NCBI GenBank assembly: GCA_001051155.2
Contig: JYIP02000006.1
Location: forward strand, 3,348,001-3,412,000
DNA length: 64,000 nt
Source of the DNA: Chrysoporthe austroafricana
Taxonomy: Eukaryota; Ascomycota; Sordariomycetes; Diaporthales; Cryphonectriaceae
Direction: 5' to 3'
Made by a program: the position numbers and the translations under genes
The notes under the pieces: generated by a model
What the model was told of the DNA's origin: nothing
The model's input: only the letters and a program-made list of their open reading frames with translations
The model's database searches: none
Shown here: positions 1 to 12,695 of the stretch, in pieces
How positions within the stretch are numbered: the first letter of the stretch is position 1
Layout of the letters: every line of letters begins with the position of its first letter

Positions 1-885
1 GGCTCCAGGTCCAGGAACACCACGAGGTCCGGGCGCGGCAGGCCGACCTCGGGGGCGCGGGCCCAGCGCAGGGGCAGGGCCGGGTTCTGCTTGGCGGCCG
101 AGTACACCATGCCGGAGTAGTAGTAGCGGTCGCAGACGACGGTGGTGCCGGCGGCGAGCAGGGCGGCGAGGCGCGGGGCGGCCTCCCACCGGTTCGCGGT
201 GAAGAGGAGGTGGATCGCCTGGTCCGGCAGGGCGGACGCGGCCGAGGTGAGGTAGCTGTTGATGACCTGGCCGGTGGGGGTCGTGCGGTCTGTACGGGTT
301 TTCTGTCAGTAGGTAGTATACCACGAGGATGTGCTGCGGGAACCAGTCGATATACAGGACGAGATGCAGAGCTCGCTTGAGCCCTCGTCCCATCATCAGA
401 CCGACACAGACAGACCGGCCGTAGTCTTGATGCCACACAGACAGAGCAGTCTTCGCCTCAGTCCCACGCCTCCGCTATGCCACGCTTCCTCATTCTCATC
501 TCACTTTCCGATCCCAACCTCTCCCTCTTCCTCTGCCCGGTATTCCCATCCCATGCAGACAAGCCCAGTCCCCCAAGCCACCAACACATCCCAGCTCAGA
601 CACCCTCCCGCCCGTAATACACCAAAACACATCAACAACCCGCTGGGGAAAACAATTAAAAAAAAAAACAAGGCACTACCTACCAGGAAACCTCACAGCC
701 TCCACCGTCCTCCCTGCGCCGGCCAGCCTCTCCTGCAGCAGCCGGACCTGCGTCGTCTTCCCGCTGCGGTCCAGCCCCTCCAGCACGATGAACGCGCCCC
801 TCGCCCGCCCAGCACCCGACGGTGATGGTGACGCTGCCGGGGCCGCTGCTGCTGCTGCTGCTGATGGCTCGTTGGCTGCAGACAT
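1..885 (-). CDS. CDC8: Thymidylate kinase (dTMP kinase), 3' end cut by window edge
   Basis: Phosphorylates dTMP to dTDP for DNA synthesis. Two exons are visible, 885-684 and 289-1. The intron 683-290 starts GTAGGT and ends ACAG. Joining them restores the family motif RFPDRTTPTGQ, with the Asp codon split by the intron, which fixes both borders. Exon 1 has an Ala-rich N-terminus of about 30 residues and then the P-loop GLDRSGKT. Exon 2 carries DRYYYSG, the DRY motif that binds the nucleotide. The frame is open to base 1, so the LID region and C-terminus lie outside the window. The start at 885 gives a longer N-terminus than yeast Cdc8, and the alanines are encoded by a CTG/CAG-type triplet run. 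The intron is long (about 394 nt) for this genome and holds an A-rich tract near 650-670. Confidence 0.93.
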
Positions 886-1684
886 ATCGGTCTCTGGGCG
901 GCAGTATAGGGAAAAAGAAGAAAAAAAATCAAAAAGTCGTCTCAGGCAAGCGTTCTAGTGAGAAAGACGTGGGGCTCAGAAACTCGAGGCGTGACGCGCC
1001 TTCAGCCTCGGCGGGACAAGACAGGGGTCCTCCCTCACGGCTGCCGCGCCGTGTGCCCGCCCCGCCGCGTCGCGGAAGGCCGACGGCGGCGGTACATAGT
1101 TTGCTTGTGCCCTTCAGTAGACACTTCGACGTTGACGTCTTCGGTGTCCCTTTTTGCGAAATAGTAAACTTCAGGCTTTCCCTTAGAGCACCGCGCAAAA
1201 AGACACAAGATCTACGGAAAGGATCAGAGGCACGCATGGGGACTACACAAGCCGCTCTGTAATCCGGCGCCAAATACTGAGTATGCCGAGGTCGTGGTGC
1301 TCGAAACTGACCAAGGCGCCTGCGAGCACGTCTAAATCCCACCACGTCTGTTTCGATCTTGCAGCAGAGGAAGTTGTCAAACCCTAAACGGGGCACTGTA
1401 TTGTTCCACTGGAAGGAGTGTAACCGGAAAAGCATCCACAGCGTCAAATCGCAGAGCTAGCGAAAAGATAGCCGTGACCATCGTACCGGCGTGCACGCAT
1501 GTAATCTGAAACCCCCATCCTGTCCAACCTGTCCTGATTGATCGATCCCGTACATCCTGCCAGCCGTTACCCGTACCATGAGCGAAAAGCAGAGCTCAAC
1601 CCTTCAACCCAGAACCCCCATGTACGCCTGATGGAACCCGCTGAAACTAGAACAATTGGAATCACGAAAACACAACGACAACGG
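886..1684. other. Intergenic: CDC8 promoter and 3' flank of KEN-box gene
   Basis: About 800 bases between two minus-strand genes. Short open frames on both strands show no domain or conserved motif. Nothing else recognised. Confidence 0.6.
994..998. promoter_or_regulatory. Possible MBF-type ACGCG site upstream of CDC8
   Basis: ACGCG lies about 110 nt upstream of the CDC8 start. In yeasts the G1/S factor MBF binds ACGCG-type boxes and drives DNA-synthesis genes. A single 5-mer in GC-rich DNA is weak evidence. Confidence 0.22.
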
Positions 1685-3078
1685 TCAGCATTCCACGCCC
1701 ATGCTCTCGCCAGACGCCGAGGCAGGTGACGCAGGTACTGGAGTTGGTGATCTTGCGCCATCGCCCTCCTCCTTGGCGCTGGAGCTCTCCCATAGCTCGA
1801 AGTTCTCACCGGCACCGTCCAGAGGTTGGAAGGCTGCTACCTTCACAGGAGTGGTGGGTGCAGCGGGCTCATCCACCTCGGCCTTGACCTCGATCTTGAC
1901 GTCAGGCGCGTAGTCAGACACGGGGAGTCCGCTGGTGTCCTGAGCCGGCTCCTGAGCTTGCTCGCCGTCGACGACGATACCATCATCCTCATCGCCGGGC
2001 ACGATGATCACCTCGGCCGCATCCACTCCCTCGGCATAGAAGTCCTCTACGTTCAGATCACCCAGCGCTATGCGGGGCTTCTCGTACTCCATACCACCTT
2101 CGCTCATCGTAGTTGTTCTTCGGCTTGAGGTCTGCGAGACATCGTCCGAAGGTGGAATGTTCTCTTTTCCTCGTCCCTCAGCCCTCTCACGCCGCATTTT
2201 CTGCTCGCACTCCTCATCGCTGCTGATATCCAGCATGCATGTGCTGTGCTGCAGGAGGTTGGTCATCTCCTGCTCTGGCGTGTCCTCATGGATATCAAAG
2301 AACCAAGAAGACTTCATGCCAGAGCCATAGACACTGTCGGAGGCAGCGGCGCTTGCCCTGGTGGATGAGGACGGGCGGGACGCATAGCTGGGCAATGTGC
2401 CCTTGATAGCGGCGTCAAGTGAGAAGGGTGCAGAGAAGAGGCTGGCCGAGGGCGGGTCCACCCGACCCGCCCGACGGCGGTTGAGAATGCCGACGCGTTT
2501 GTTGCCCCGGGTGGGTGAGCGGCCAGCCGGCGCAGACATGGGAGAGGGAGTGATGGTGGTCTTCTTGGACAGGTTGCTCTGGAGCTTCTTGGCGGGCGAC
2601 TTGGGGTTCAGGATGGATCGCGGACGAGGTGAGGCAGCCTTGAGTAGACCGTAGGAGGAGAGGCCATCCTTGCTGCCGGAGACGGTTGGGGCGGAAGACG
2701 ACTTGGTAAGGACGAAGGCAGGAGGCTTGAAGAAGTCCTTGCCCAGGCCGTCGGAGCTAGGCTTGGCACGCTTGGAGAGGACGAGGGCCGGATCGACATT
2801 CTCGAAGTCATCGACATCGAGAACGTCAGCAGCCTTCCGCTTGCTAGGCGACGAGACGGGGATGGCTGTGGTCAGGTTAGCAGGGCTCGGCCCATCATAT
2901 ATCAATTGACCTGCCCCGCCCGGCCACGGTTCACGGTCGGCAGGTCAATTCGAGGGGAGGCTGGGCTGGGCTGGGACGGGGTCGGGGACTGACAGCTTTG
3001 TACGTTCTTGATGCTGGTCAAGCTCTGCAGGCGAGCCCCATCGAGGGGCGCGAACGGCTGGCGGATGACAGCAGCCAT
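1685..3078 (-). CDS. Conserved ascomycete nuclear-type protein with KEN box, function unknown
   Basis: Exons 3078-2994 and 2865-1685. The intron 2993-2866 starts GTCAGT, ends CACAG and has a CTAAC branch site just before the acceptor. The model gives 421 residues. The N-terminus MAAVIRQPFAPLDGARLQ runs into SSIPVSSPSKRKAAD across the junction. No catalytic domain is seen. The protein is Ser/Pro/Lys-rich and disordered with many SP/TP sites. It has a basic patch (SPSKRKAAD), a segment GILNRRRAG followed by PFSLDAAIKGTLPSY that looks like the conserved core, and GKENIPPSD. The latter contains a KEN box, the degron used by APC/C-Cdh1. The C-terminal third is acidic. Inference: a nuclear, cell-cycle-degraded protein. 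Its neighbour CDC8 is also a cell-cycle gene on the same strand. A start inside exon 2 (2905) is possible but would ignore the conserved-looking N-terminus. Confidence 0.75.
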
Positions 3079-6000
3079 TGTGTGCGGTGGAAGTGGATCC
3101 AATTGCACCTTGACGACAAAAACAAACAAACAGTGTCGAGCAGATGGCAGGCTTGGGGTCCTGCTTGTGCTAGCCTGATGCACGAACAACGCGACGGGGA
3201 GCCTGAGAAAAAGAAGACGACCCAGGCCAGTGGAGGTCCAATTGGGTTTGGTGGTCGGACCGTCAGACTGCAGATGTTCCTGGGCGCGCGCCACAGATTG
3301 AGTGCGCGCTCCTGGCCAATGCTGTGCTGTGGAGTCTAAAAGCGACGAGGGTAGTCGGACTCGTGCCGGTGGAGATCAACCTGACCGCGACTGTGGAGCC
3401 GAAAAACGGTCGGATTCCTGAAAGTCGCCAGAGGGTTCACGAAAGGGATGAACCGGCGGCAGAATTCAGGGCTGGAATGAATCTCGAGGACGAGAAGAGG
3501 AGAGGAGAAGAGGGGAAGGATCCTGAGGCAGCTGGGCTGAAAGTCGAAAGGGGGGTGTGTGTGGGAAGGGTATTGTCTTATTACGCCCAGCTTGCTAGCA
3601 GCGGCGGCCTGCCGAATGGTACCAGAGTACGGCCCTCGGACCCGGGAAAGGCAGGATTATGGGTGAGACTGAGAGACAGGTGAACCGGGTCAGATCGGCG
3701 CGAAATGAGTGGTGAGGTCTCAGTAGGGGGGCGCCTTCTGAGGGAGGGAGGCCCAGGTGAACGAGGCCAAGTGCGGGTCGACGCTTGATGCGCAGCGCAG
3801 CGCGCAAGAGGATGAAGCAAGCCGCAGGTCAAGCCGGTTGGTACAGAGGCTTGGCGACAGGTTAGCTCGAGGGCGCCTCCAGACGGCCTACCCGGTGCGA
3901 AGTACCTGGTGCAGCGCCTCGCAGGAGGTGGAGCGTCGAGAAGTCGGCAGCAGGCCGTAGTGGTGTTCCGGTCGGACCAGTGGATGGGGACCGATCTCCC
4001 ACCTGGTGAGACGCTGAGTGTTCAAAAGCAGGAAGTGCCTGCAGATGGCGAGGGCTGCATACGAGATGCTGATAGGGCCAGAGGACGGTTTGCGCTTCTG
4101 CAGTCGCTGTGGTGTGGGATTAGACCGGCATGCCCCCTGCTCCGATGTGCCTCTGGACGCGGATTTGGATCAAGGCCGAGCGAACGATCAGATGGTCGTC
4201 TGGGGGGCGGAGGAAACGCTTCTTCCAGAGCGCAAGAGACGAGGGCGACAGGACTGCTGAAGACGGGGGCTTGTAAGCTTGTAAGGTCCGAGTCTCGGCC
4301 GGAAGGAGGCCTGAACGAAGGACAGGTGATCTGGGGATGCACCGAAAGGGCGACAGCCTGAAGCTGAACAAGGGAGGGCGAGGCAGGGCCAGGGGTACAC
4401 AGGCCCATCCGCGTCCTGAGAGCCGTGGGAGAGCTGGTTACCGGGTGGAGGGGGTTGGCGCAGCGGGCGAGGGAGGGGAGGGGAGGGGGATAGCTCACTG
4501 ATAAGCAGATGGTCTCAGATGGGACGCACGGCGCAGAGGCGTCAGAGGTACATGGGCGCCTCGCAGGAGGTGTCGGCCTGGCCAGTGACGGGGCGCTGTG
4601 CGATGGACCTGTCGTCCTCCCTGTCGGTCCTGTCGCGGGGTGGAGGATATAAATGGAAGAGCGCAGGGAGGCGGATCCCTGCGTGCGCGTGTGACGTGCG
4701 ACTTTCGCGATAAAACGCCCCGCGCACCGCGTAAAGTGGAATCTGATTTGGCTGCGAGGCCCGTGGGATCGAATGTAGGCGCAATGTACGATGCAGGAGA
4801 GGGCAGATGCCTCATGCAAGGGCGGAACGACGTCGAGATTGCATAGACGCGCCGCGGGAGAGACGGCGGCCGGGCATCCACCAGACGGGATCGATCCAGA
4901 GGAGGACGAACAGAGGCGCGCGAAATGAAATGCAGGCGTGAACTGGCAGTGACTGGGTATGTGAGCACGGCGGGAACACCTGCGTCGTCAGCCGCTGGCG
5001 GTGGGCGCAATTGTGCTTCTCTCGGTGGTTCGAAGTGAAGGGCAGGTCAGACAATGCGTCGTCCAGATCGAGACGGTGTCGCTGATCGGTGGCTCGAGCC
5101 TGGCCTGGCCAGAAGAGGAGGGGGAAAAGAGAAGGAATAACTAACTACTGGGATCAGATCCACTGTCCTTCTCGACGACGCTCTTGTCTCTTTTCTCCTT
5201 CTTCCCTCTTAATTACTTAGTACGAACTCAGTAGTGACCCTTCTGGGGAATCCCTGGGGTCCGATGCTTCGAACCTTCCCAGCGGAGGGAAACCTTGACC
5301 CCCAGGCAGGCCCCCAGTGGCCCCCCCTTCCTCCGTGCATGTCCAGCACGACTAGGCATGTAGACCAGCTCGCCGCTCATTGGCTGCGCCCCGGGATCCC
5401 CATACACCTGACGCACCAATCATCGCGTGCGCATGCCCCCTGTCCACGATCCCATCTGAGGAAGCCGCGAAGCGAAAACAGGGAGGACCAAGGGGTGGGT
5501 ACGAAGTACGACGACGGTACGGCAGTGGCCAAGTACCGTGATCGTGATGCTGTAGCACGTAGCACTGAGCACGCCGGGGTGCCCGCCATGCCTGCCCTGC
5601 CCTCGCCCTGGCCCTGGCCCTGGCCCTGCCCTGCCGCATAGCTGGGCCCCTCCCTCCTGCGTGCGTGACCGGCGACTTTCTGCACCATCTCGTGCAGACA
5701 TGTGCGCGCGCATATACCGTGCAGTAAGCATGTCAGGTGTCTGGCATCTCGTACGCGGGAGGGATCCTGTTTTCGTCGACGAGACTACCAGGAGAAGTCG
5801 AGGCTCTGGCGTCGAGATGTGGGGACCAGGCTCGCCCTCAGCCCTGGACTACATATACTATAGTAGTACTCAGTACATTGTATCCCAACGATTCGGTCCG
5901 CACTCGTGCTTTTGTCCAATATTCCTATACGTCCATCCAGGTCGAGGGTGCGAGGGTGCTACGTCGGACCAGATAGGCTCTGAGACGGGGACCTGGGCGT

Positions 6001-6880
6001 GTCCTCCTCCTGGCCAGGCCGTGGTCCTCTGGCCCGCCTCCGGGTCGCAACTCGCAGCAGGAATCCTCCGTCACCACTGCATTGCATTGCACGGCACATC
6101 TCCAATCATGCCATGGCCGAGACACTGCCCACGGAGCCTCCTCGACATTGGACGTCTGGAAAATCCGGTGGCGCAGTTAACACATCATCGGTCTCATGCA
6201 GCCTCTAGCGGCCACCTGACCCGTGCGTCGCTCTCTCACTCTCTCCCTCTCTCCCTACCGCATTGGCTCGATGGCCACCGTCTGAGCCGAGCTGAGCTGG
6301 GCAGCGCAGAGCCGCCTACGGCCGGTCCGGGGCACCTTGTGGGGGCCGTTGGTCAGGCACTCTCGGAGAGGTTGATTCCACAGGTGGGAGCAGGAGACCG
6401 GTCAGTTGATACGTCTGTGGATCAGCTAGATGTTGAGAGGCGGAGGACCGCTGTCAGAGGCTTATGCCGTTCGTATGCTTAAGCAAGAAGGTGGCAACGA
6501 GTCGCAGGTCTCAGTCCAACCCTCCTCCGCCGGGGGGGCTCTCCTTGGGGGCCGCGACCTCCCCCTTCTGTCTCCCACATGAGCCTCTGAGAACGAGTGA
6601 GGCCATAGCTCTCGAGGCTACGGGGTCCAGGGCGAGAGTTGTTGGGAATTCTCTGTCATCCTTTCATAGGTCCAAGCTTATAGCCCTTAGACACTTCCTC
6701 GTGCTGCAAGGTAGTCTACTCGGGGAACCCCTCCCTCCCCCTTTTCTGCTGCAGGATCTCGGCATAGATGAGCCCTCGAGCATCAGGAGATTGCTGACTG
6801 GCATGGCGTACTGCATCAGGGGCATTGCACATTACAACATGTCCACGTTTTCCCCCAAGGAAGAGGCTACCTAGGTATCC
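3079..6880. other. Long GC-rich stretch with no supported gene
   Basis: Several overlapping open frames exist on both strands, the longest about 265 codons on the minus strand at 4022-4819. They are Pro/Ser/Arg-rich, occur in all frames at once and hold no recognisable domain, as expected by chance in GC-rich DNA. A pyrimidine-rich segment near 5160-5215 could be a transcript leader, but no convincing coding exon follows. Confidence 0.5.
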
Positions 6881-8532
6881 AATACTACATCTCAAAGTTC
6901 ATCCTTCCCATTCAACCATGAGTTGTTTCTTCCAAGAATGTCATGTCTTCGTGAGCAGAACGAGCCATGCATGATGCCAATTACCCCAGAGATGCCGGCG
7001 TCCTCCGAGGCCTAAGATGACCTCTAGGAGGTCCAGATAGGAAGGCATCAAAGAAGGAAGCAAGAGGTAGCCTCATCAAGCACCTATTAATGGCACCTGT
7101 AACCCATAGCGTGGCTCGAGAGGCGACGCCCATAGTCTATAGTCTTACTGGCATCGATCCTCCCGTTCTTGTGGCGCCACTATATTGGCTCCATAGGGCC
7201 ATAGCGACGCACCCTCAGCGGAATAGTTACCGCCACACCGACAAGACCTTAGCCAGTCAGGAACCAGCTAATGGTACAATATAGACCACGTCCAGCAGGA
7301 GAGCGGGAAGGAATAGCTATAATAACCAGACGCGCAGAGGTGAGGATTGACAGTGGTTGGTCACTAGCACTAAACCGTGGGCGAGCAAACAATGGTCCTA
7401 TACTAAATCAAGGTTAAGTAACCTAATGACGGTTATTTCTATCTTCAACACTTATTGCTAGATCTATACTAGCTAGGTAGCTAGGCTATAAAACCGTCGA
7501 GGTAATTATCACAAATCCGTTCCGAGATTACGAACCCGACGGAAAGAGAGCACGTCAATGTGTTCGGGAAGACCTCATTCGAAGAGACCAATAGAGACTT
7601 TACCAACAATCCAGTAGACTCACATAGCTCAGCTGAAAGAGAGCGTCATCGTTGCATTCTGCGCGACCACAATTAGTCCCGAAGCAATTGACGAATGCGA
7701 GCCCTAAGGTATACAATGTTGATCCTTTACCATAAAGGTTTAGTTGCTTCATTCACAACGCTTATTCTCCGTACAACAACAGTAGGATGGTATAGAACCG
7801 TGTCTTTCGCGACTTATCGTCATCGGCCTTCATTTTCTCTATTATAGTACTTACATGAAGCTGGCACTTGTAACAAAGGCAGCCAACACGACGCAGCAAC
7901 CCCGTCAACTCGGAATGCAATACAAGTCGTCGGTCACAATAACAGGCTGAGGACTACAACCATGGATGATGAGCACGTGCCCTACAGTCTTCTATTCTTG
8001 TCGATTTATACCGTGACTACGTGCCGGAGTCTGAGCTACCTTTAATAGCTAGTATATCAGGAAGGGATCCTGTGCCTTTCTCAATCAACATCTCAAATTT
8101 AACTGGCAACGTCGCCTTACTGAATATAACGCAACGGTTGCTGAGAGGAACTGAGGGGTGATCCAACACTGTGACATCTTTCCACTGTCTTGGAGATCTA
8201 CGAAGGAGTACTCTGACCCACGGGCCCCTCCCAAAGCTACCGAGGTAGTGATTTATCCCCATGCTTCTATCACAATAATCAACTGAGGTCAACTTAATTT
8301 CATCATTCCGCCGTTATTATGGAGAGAAGGCGGTGCACGAGATTGAATGACCGTTGTTTTAAGCCCACCTAGGTAATAATCATGGCAAAGAAATCAAAGC
8401 AATGGTATTTCGGGTATTTCTATTCCGATGGCTTAGTCTATTGGAGTCGCTCCACGAGCCCAGGCATGCAATGTTCCAGCATTTTCCGAAATGCAAACGC
8501 TGCGATTATAATCACATATAGCATTCTGCTTT
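6881..8532. other. AT-richer gene-free stretch
   Basis: Base composition shifts visibly toward A+T and stops become frequent in all frames. A 91-codon minus frame at 8017-8292 and an open stretch near 7515-7670 look somewhat protein-like but match nothing I know. This could be old mutated repeat or gene-remnant DNA. No terminal repeats or transposase motifs were seen. Confidence 0.4.
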
Positions 8533-9820
8533 TCAATCGGAGCTGACACCCACGCTCGGCTGGTCCTTGCCCCCCATCACCAGCCTCCTGGTGCTCTCGT
8601 TGTACACGTCCACCGAGTATGCCGGGCCCTGCAGGGCGCCCTTGTAGTCGTACTCGCTGCGGACGTCCACCTCGTTGCGCACCCCGATCACGCCCAGCTC
8701 CGCGGACGACGGCGTGTCCGGCCACGTCACGCTCTTGGAGCCGCCGCCGAGCGAGGTCGTGCGGCCCGAGGCGTCGTTCGGGGTGTACTGGCTGCCGCGC
8801 AGGGACTTGGACACGTACGTGAAGAACGGCCGGATCGCGAGGACCGACGCCGCGAACATGGACAGGCCGTGCTCCGCCGCCGCCCAGATGGTGCTCTTGA
8901 GCGCGATCGCGCCGAAGTTCGTCGAGGGCGTCGGGTGGTACCACTGGATGTAGAGCTGGAGCTTCATGATCGCGGCCACCGCGGCACTAAAGGGACGGGC
9001 CTGGTAAGCCTCCTGGGCAGTACTGACGATGTGTGTAGGGGGTTCTAGGCGCCTATGCGGCGAGAGAGAGAGGACTGAGAGTTCAAGGCACCACTTACAG
9101 CAATCCGACAGCAAACAGACACACGACGGCCCATTTCAGGTTGCCGGCGACATGCACGCCCCACAGGATCACGATAGGTATGAGCACATGGAACACATTG
9201 AAAACCACATACGAGGCCTCCTGGGCATAGTTTGTTGCTTCGCACACGGGATCACTCAGGGCCAACGGGCTGTTGGCCGTACAGCCCACGCCGAGGATGA
9301 GGGTGACGACGACCGTCCAGATGGCGCAGATGAGCATATCGGTTATCAGGATCACGCGTATGAACCGCCGCTGGTCGAGCCGGTAGAGCACGAGGGCCAC
9401 GCTGATCTTCACCGTGCCACTAATGATATAGCACACGTCGTTTTTGGCGGCGGTATACTGGACTATGAGTTAGTCGTGTGCTTGTTGGAGGGCGGCTGGG
9501 GCGTCTCGAGGACTACGTACCATCTCCCACGCATACGTGCCATATTCATATGAGAGGGATTTCCAAGCAAATGCGACCCATAGTATCAGGCCTGCCTACG
9601 CATTGTGTGTGCTGTCAGAGACGAAGGGCTGAACGTCGGGAAGACCGAGTCGTGTGCTCGAGATACCAGTGCTTACCCATGTGATGAGGAGGGCAACGTC
9701 GTCCCAGCCAAAAGCACCCTTACATAGTCTCGTACGTACAAAGATCCGAAGTCCGAGGGTGATGGTAGTGAGGACTGGAAAGAAGGTGAAGAGGCCAATG
9801 GCCTGCTCATTGAGGCCCAT
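8533..9820 (-). CDS. Pth11-type rhodopsin-domain integral membrane protein
   Basis: A four-exon model (9820-9677, 9595-9521, 9457-9099, 8986-8533) gives 343 residues with phases 0, 0 and 2 all closing. It belongs to the large fungal family of seven-helix Pth11-like proteins, some of which act as surface or host-cue receptors. Visible family marks are the early GLRIFVRTRL helix and GWDDVALL, the SYEYGTYAWEM segment, the KISVALVLYRL helix, a Cys in the loop after helix 4 (DPVCEATN), and the late helix with RPFFTYVSKSLRG. The hydrophilic C-terminal tail of about 80 residues is presumably cytoplasmic. No extracellular CFEM domain is present. The fourth exon's acceptor is the least certain: I chose TTTAG at 8987 because it joins the two halves of one helix, while CAG near 9030 is also in phase. 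Confidence 0.82.
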
Positions 9821-12695
9821 TGTGCACTAGAGCGACGGAATCCCGTGAGGATCACATCTGGAGCGAAGGCTCGGAGCGAACGGGTGGAGGTGTCATGTTA
9901 TGTGCCCCCGGAGGCCGTGAGACTGCTTGGCGAGAGGAGAGGGCATGTCCAGGTCCACACCATGGGGCTGAGGTTTGGGTAGGATCCAAGTTTACCACAT
10001 GCGGTCATGGCAGCCACAAGCTTATATACCGTGTGGTTGCGCGGCAGACCTCACACCTACACCACGTCTTCCTTTCGGGGCGTCCCACAAATGAGGAACC
10101 CAGTTTCTAGAAGATCTCTCTGCAGTGCAACTGCGGTGGAGCTGCCGAGCGTCCTGCCTATGGCGCGTTGATACCATCACGGCGTTTCCCAACGTCCCAC
10201 CAGGGGGCTCAGCCTGCTTGCGACGCCTGGATAGCCTGGTCGGCACTGCATTTCCTGGGTCTCACGTGGGCCTGCGCATTCTGTACGCCCTGGGAGAGGA
10301 CCGCCGGACTCAGGACAAGAGACGCTCTCTTCATTCCCGGTGAGTAAGGTCCGCGGGTGATGACAAGAGGTTCACCTGGTGCAACCGCTTTCAGAATCAG
10401 CTTACTGCATGCATGTAGGACACCCACACACGCCTTAAGCGAATCCGGTGGCGCTGGGCCCCTGTCGCTATCCCGAACAAATATAGCCATGCGTCACACG
10501 TACGGACGTACATAGGAATTGGGGGTAGCTCCGGAGAGCTATAGGCACCCACACCGGCACCCACACCGGCGCCCACATCGGCACCCTCCCCACGCCTTCC
10601 AGAGCCCAACAAGGATGGATGGGAGGGCCGATCTCTCTGGCGGTTGTGTTTCACAGACATCCACACACCCCATTCGACGGGAGGAATCGCCACCCGCATC
10701 CCGTTCGTCGCCGCGTAAATGGACGGGAGGGTTGGGAAGGGGGCAAGAAGCATGTGCTTCGGGAGTGGTGTCCAGAATCCATGCTACATCGTGGGAAATT
10801 GGATGGAAGCCAAAGGTGAACCTATATCCTGCCGTGTCACATTCGCTTGGCCAGCGTTTTGTATCGTGGGGTAGGATCTGGTGACTCTCTGTCTCTCTTA
10901 TTCAGCATCTTGTTCGGCTTAACAACTTGTCCGCAGGAAGTTTCTCTGTCTTGGCCGTTCTCACCCGCGCGGGCTGGGGCACTCTCCCAAGCTTACGGCC
11001 GTAACTAAGGCGGCCGTCTGGAACTCTCGTGGTGGCGAAGGCTGATATAGACGCCCTGCCAATGGAATCTTCACCCTTTGCTACGGCTTAATTAATTAAT
11101 CCTGCTATGCTCACTCTAAGCGTCTAGAGCTCACTCGACGGCCAAGTATCTGGTTGTGTTAATAAGCAGCAGCTAGCTGCAGAGAAAAAAAGGACGGCAG
11201 TTTTGATTTTGAGTGGGATATGCCTCTCGTCAGCTTGTTTGCTATACCTCATTCTGGTCTGCATTTGTCTAGAGGACTACCTTTAAGGTCCTATCTGCCC
11301 GAGGGGGTTTTCACAACCTTCCACCAAGTTGTTGACCATATACACATACATATATACATATACATATATATGAACACGTGCTATTTATCAATAGTGTGCT
11401 ACGCAGCCATCTTACCTTTTTCGACACTAGTCGACCTTAACGTCTTGCCTTACTACGGACGTACACTATCCCTACCCAGCCACTTCCTACGTATGCATAC
11501 ACCTAACAGCGGCAGTCACGCGGATATCTCGCAGAGATCCTCCGGTAGATGATTGTACGACGGCTTCTTCAAGAACCGACGTCCCGGTGGCTGCTGAGTA
11601 GCATTGGCCGCCTGCTATGCGCGGCGAGTTCCGTGGCCGCCTGATCACTCTCGGAAAGCAACGACAACAGATACTCGCAGTGATCGCCCGGTTGCGCATA
11701 CACATCGCACGTCTGCTGAAGCGATCAATTGCATTCAGTGTCGCGTGATGGTAATTTTGGCTCCTCGGCACAAAGGCTTTGGTCTGCTCAAGGAACAAAA
11801 GAGGTGGTAACGAATGGACTTGGAAGGGTGATAGTGCCGCGAAAGACTTCCTACCTTTACTCCCGATCTTTTATTGACTCAATATGAGCTTTCTGAACCT
11901 GTGTGGATAGCTTGCAGAGCACAGATGCAACAGGTAGGATTCCTTTTCATATTTGCCTAGCGCTAGTTGTATCTATATCTTGGGTGGCACTATAAACAAT
12001 ATTGGTCCATCGACGCGCCTGCGGATAAAGATTCAAGAGATAAAATGTGCAACCTGACGGATCTCCTGACTACTCTCGTCTAACGCTGCACAGGACGTCG
12101 ACTAGTCGTGGAGCCCGACTGACATGCTCGTGCACCTCCGCGGTGGGCTCGGGCATTTTTACCCCAGACTTTCAGCCCGGCGAACGATCTACTCGGCGCG
12201 GGGAAAATGACCAAAAGTAGATACGCAGCCCCTCCTCCGCTGCGTCTGTGGTGGCACGGCCTGGCTTGCATCCACGAGAACGAGGAGCGCCTCGCCCTCT
12301 GTTCCACAGGCAGGGAGATGTGACCTCGTTCATCAGAACGAGAAGAGGGGTGGAGTAGAAAATGGACTTATTTATGGCCGCCAGATCCCCTGGCCGCCTT
12401 CGCCAGGACACGCGCTGCAGACGACGCCAACTTGCCTTTGATACAGGGCGCCTTGAAGTTGCTGGGCCGAGCATTTTACCCGGGCTTTCGTCATAGGACG
12501 GCCCAGACTGCTTTGGGGAGGCCTATCTCATCGATGTAACGCTGCAGCATCTCGGCCGAAGAACCTCACGACGCCTCCTCTGAAGCGCATCTATAGAGGA
12601 CAGGCTCCCAGAAGACCAGAGCCAGACTCGTCCTCCCTCGCAAAGCACTGTCGCCAGAACCCACCAGACTTCTGGCCCAGCGCCCACATCCCAAG
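9821..12695. other. Intergenic between divergent genes, no gene seen
   Basis: About 2.9 kb between the rhodopsin-domain gene (minus) and the dehydrogenase gene (plus). The left part is GC-balanced and 11.05-12.1 kb is AT-richer. Open frames are short and featureless. It holds a TA/CA microsatellite. Confidence 0.5.
11337..11371. repeat. Imperfect (TA)n/(CA)n microsatellite
   Basis: Alternating tata/caca steps over about 35 bases inside the AT-richer intergenic stretch. Confidence 0.8.

Noticed and set aside
1685..2905. Single-exon version of the KEN-box gene starting at 2905
   Set aside because: It would translate intron bases and lose the conserved-looking N-terminus MAAVIRQPFAPLDG, which joins in phase after a 128-nt intron with a good branch site.
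4022..4819. 265-codon minus-strand open frame
   Set aside because: Pro/Ser/Arg-rich in a GC-rich stretch where all frames are open; no domain, no helix pattern, no splice context.
7620..7680. tRNA-like D-arm (TAGCTCAGCTGAAAGAGAGC)
   Set aside because: No matching acceptor stem, anticodon arm or GGTTCGA T-loop follows at the right distance.
10540..10590. Short ACCGGC/CCCAC tandem repeats, considered as a CRISPR-like array or operator
   Set aside because: Units of 6-12 bases with no spacers in a eukaryotic intergenic region; ordinary simple repeat.
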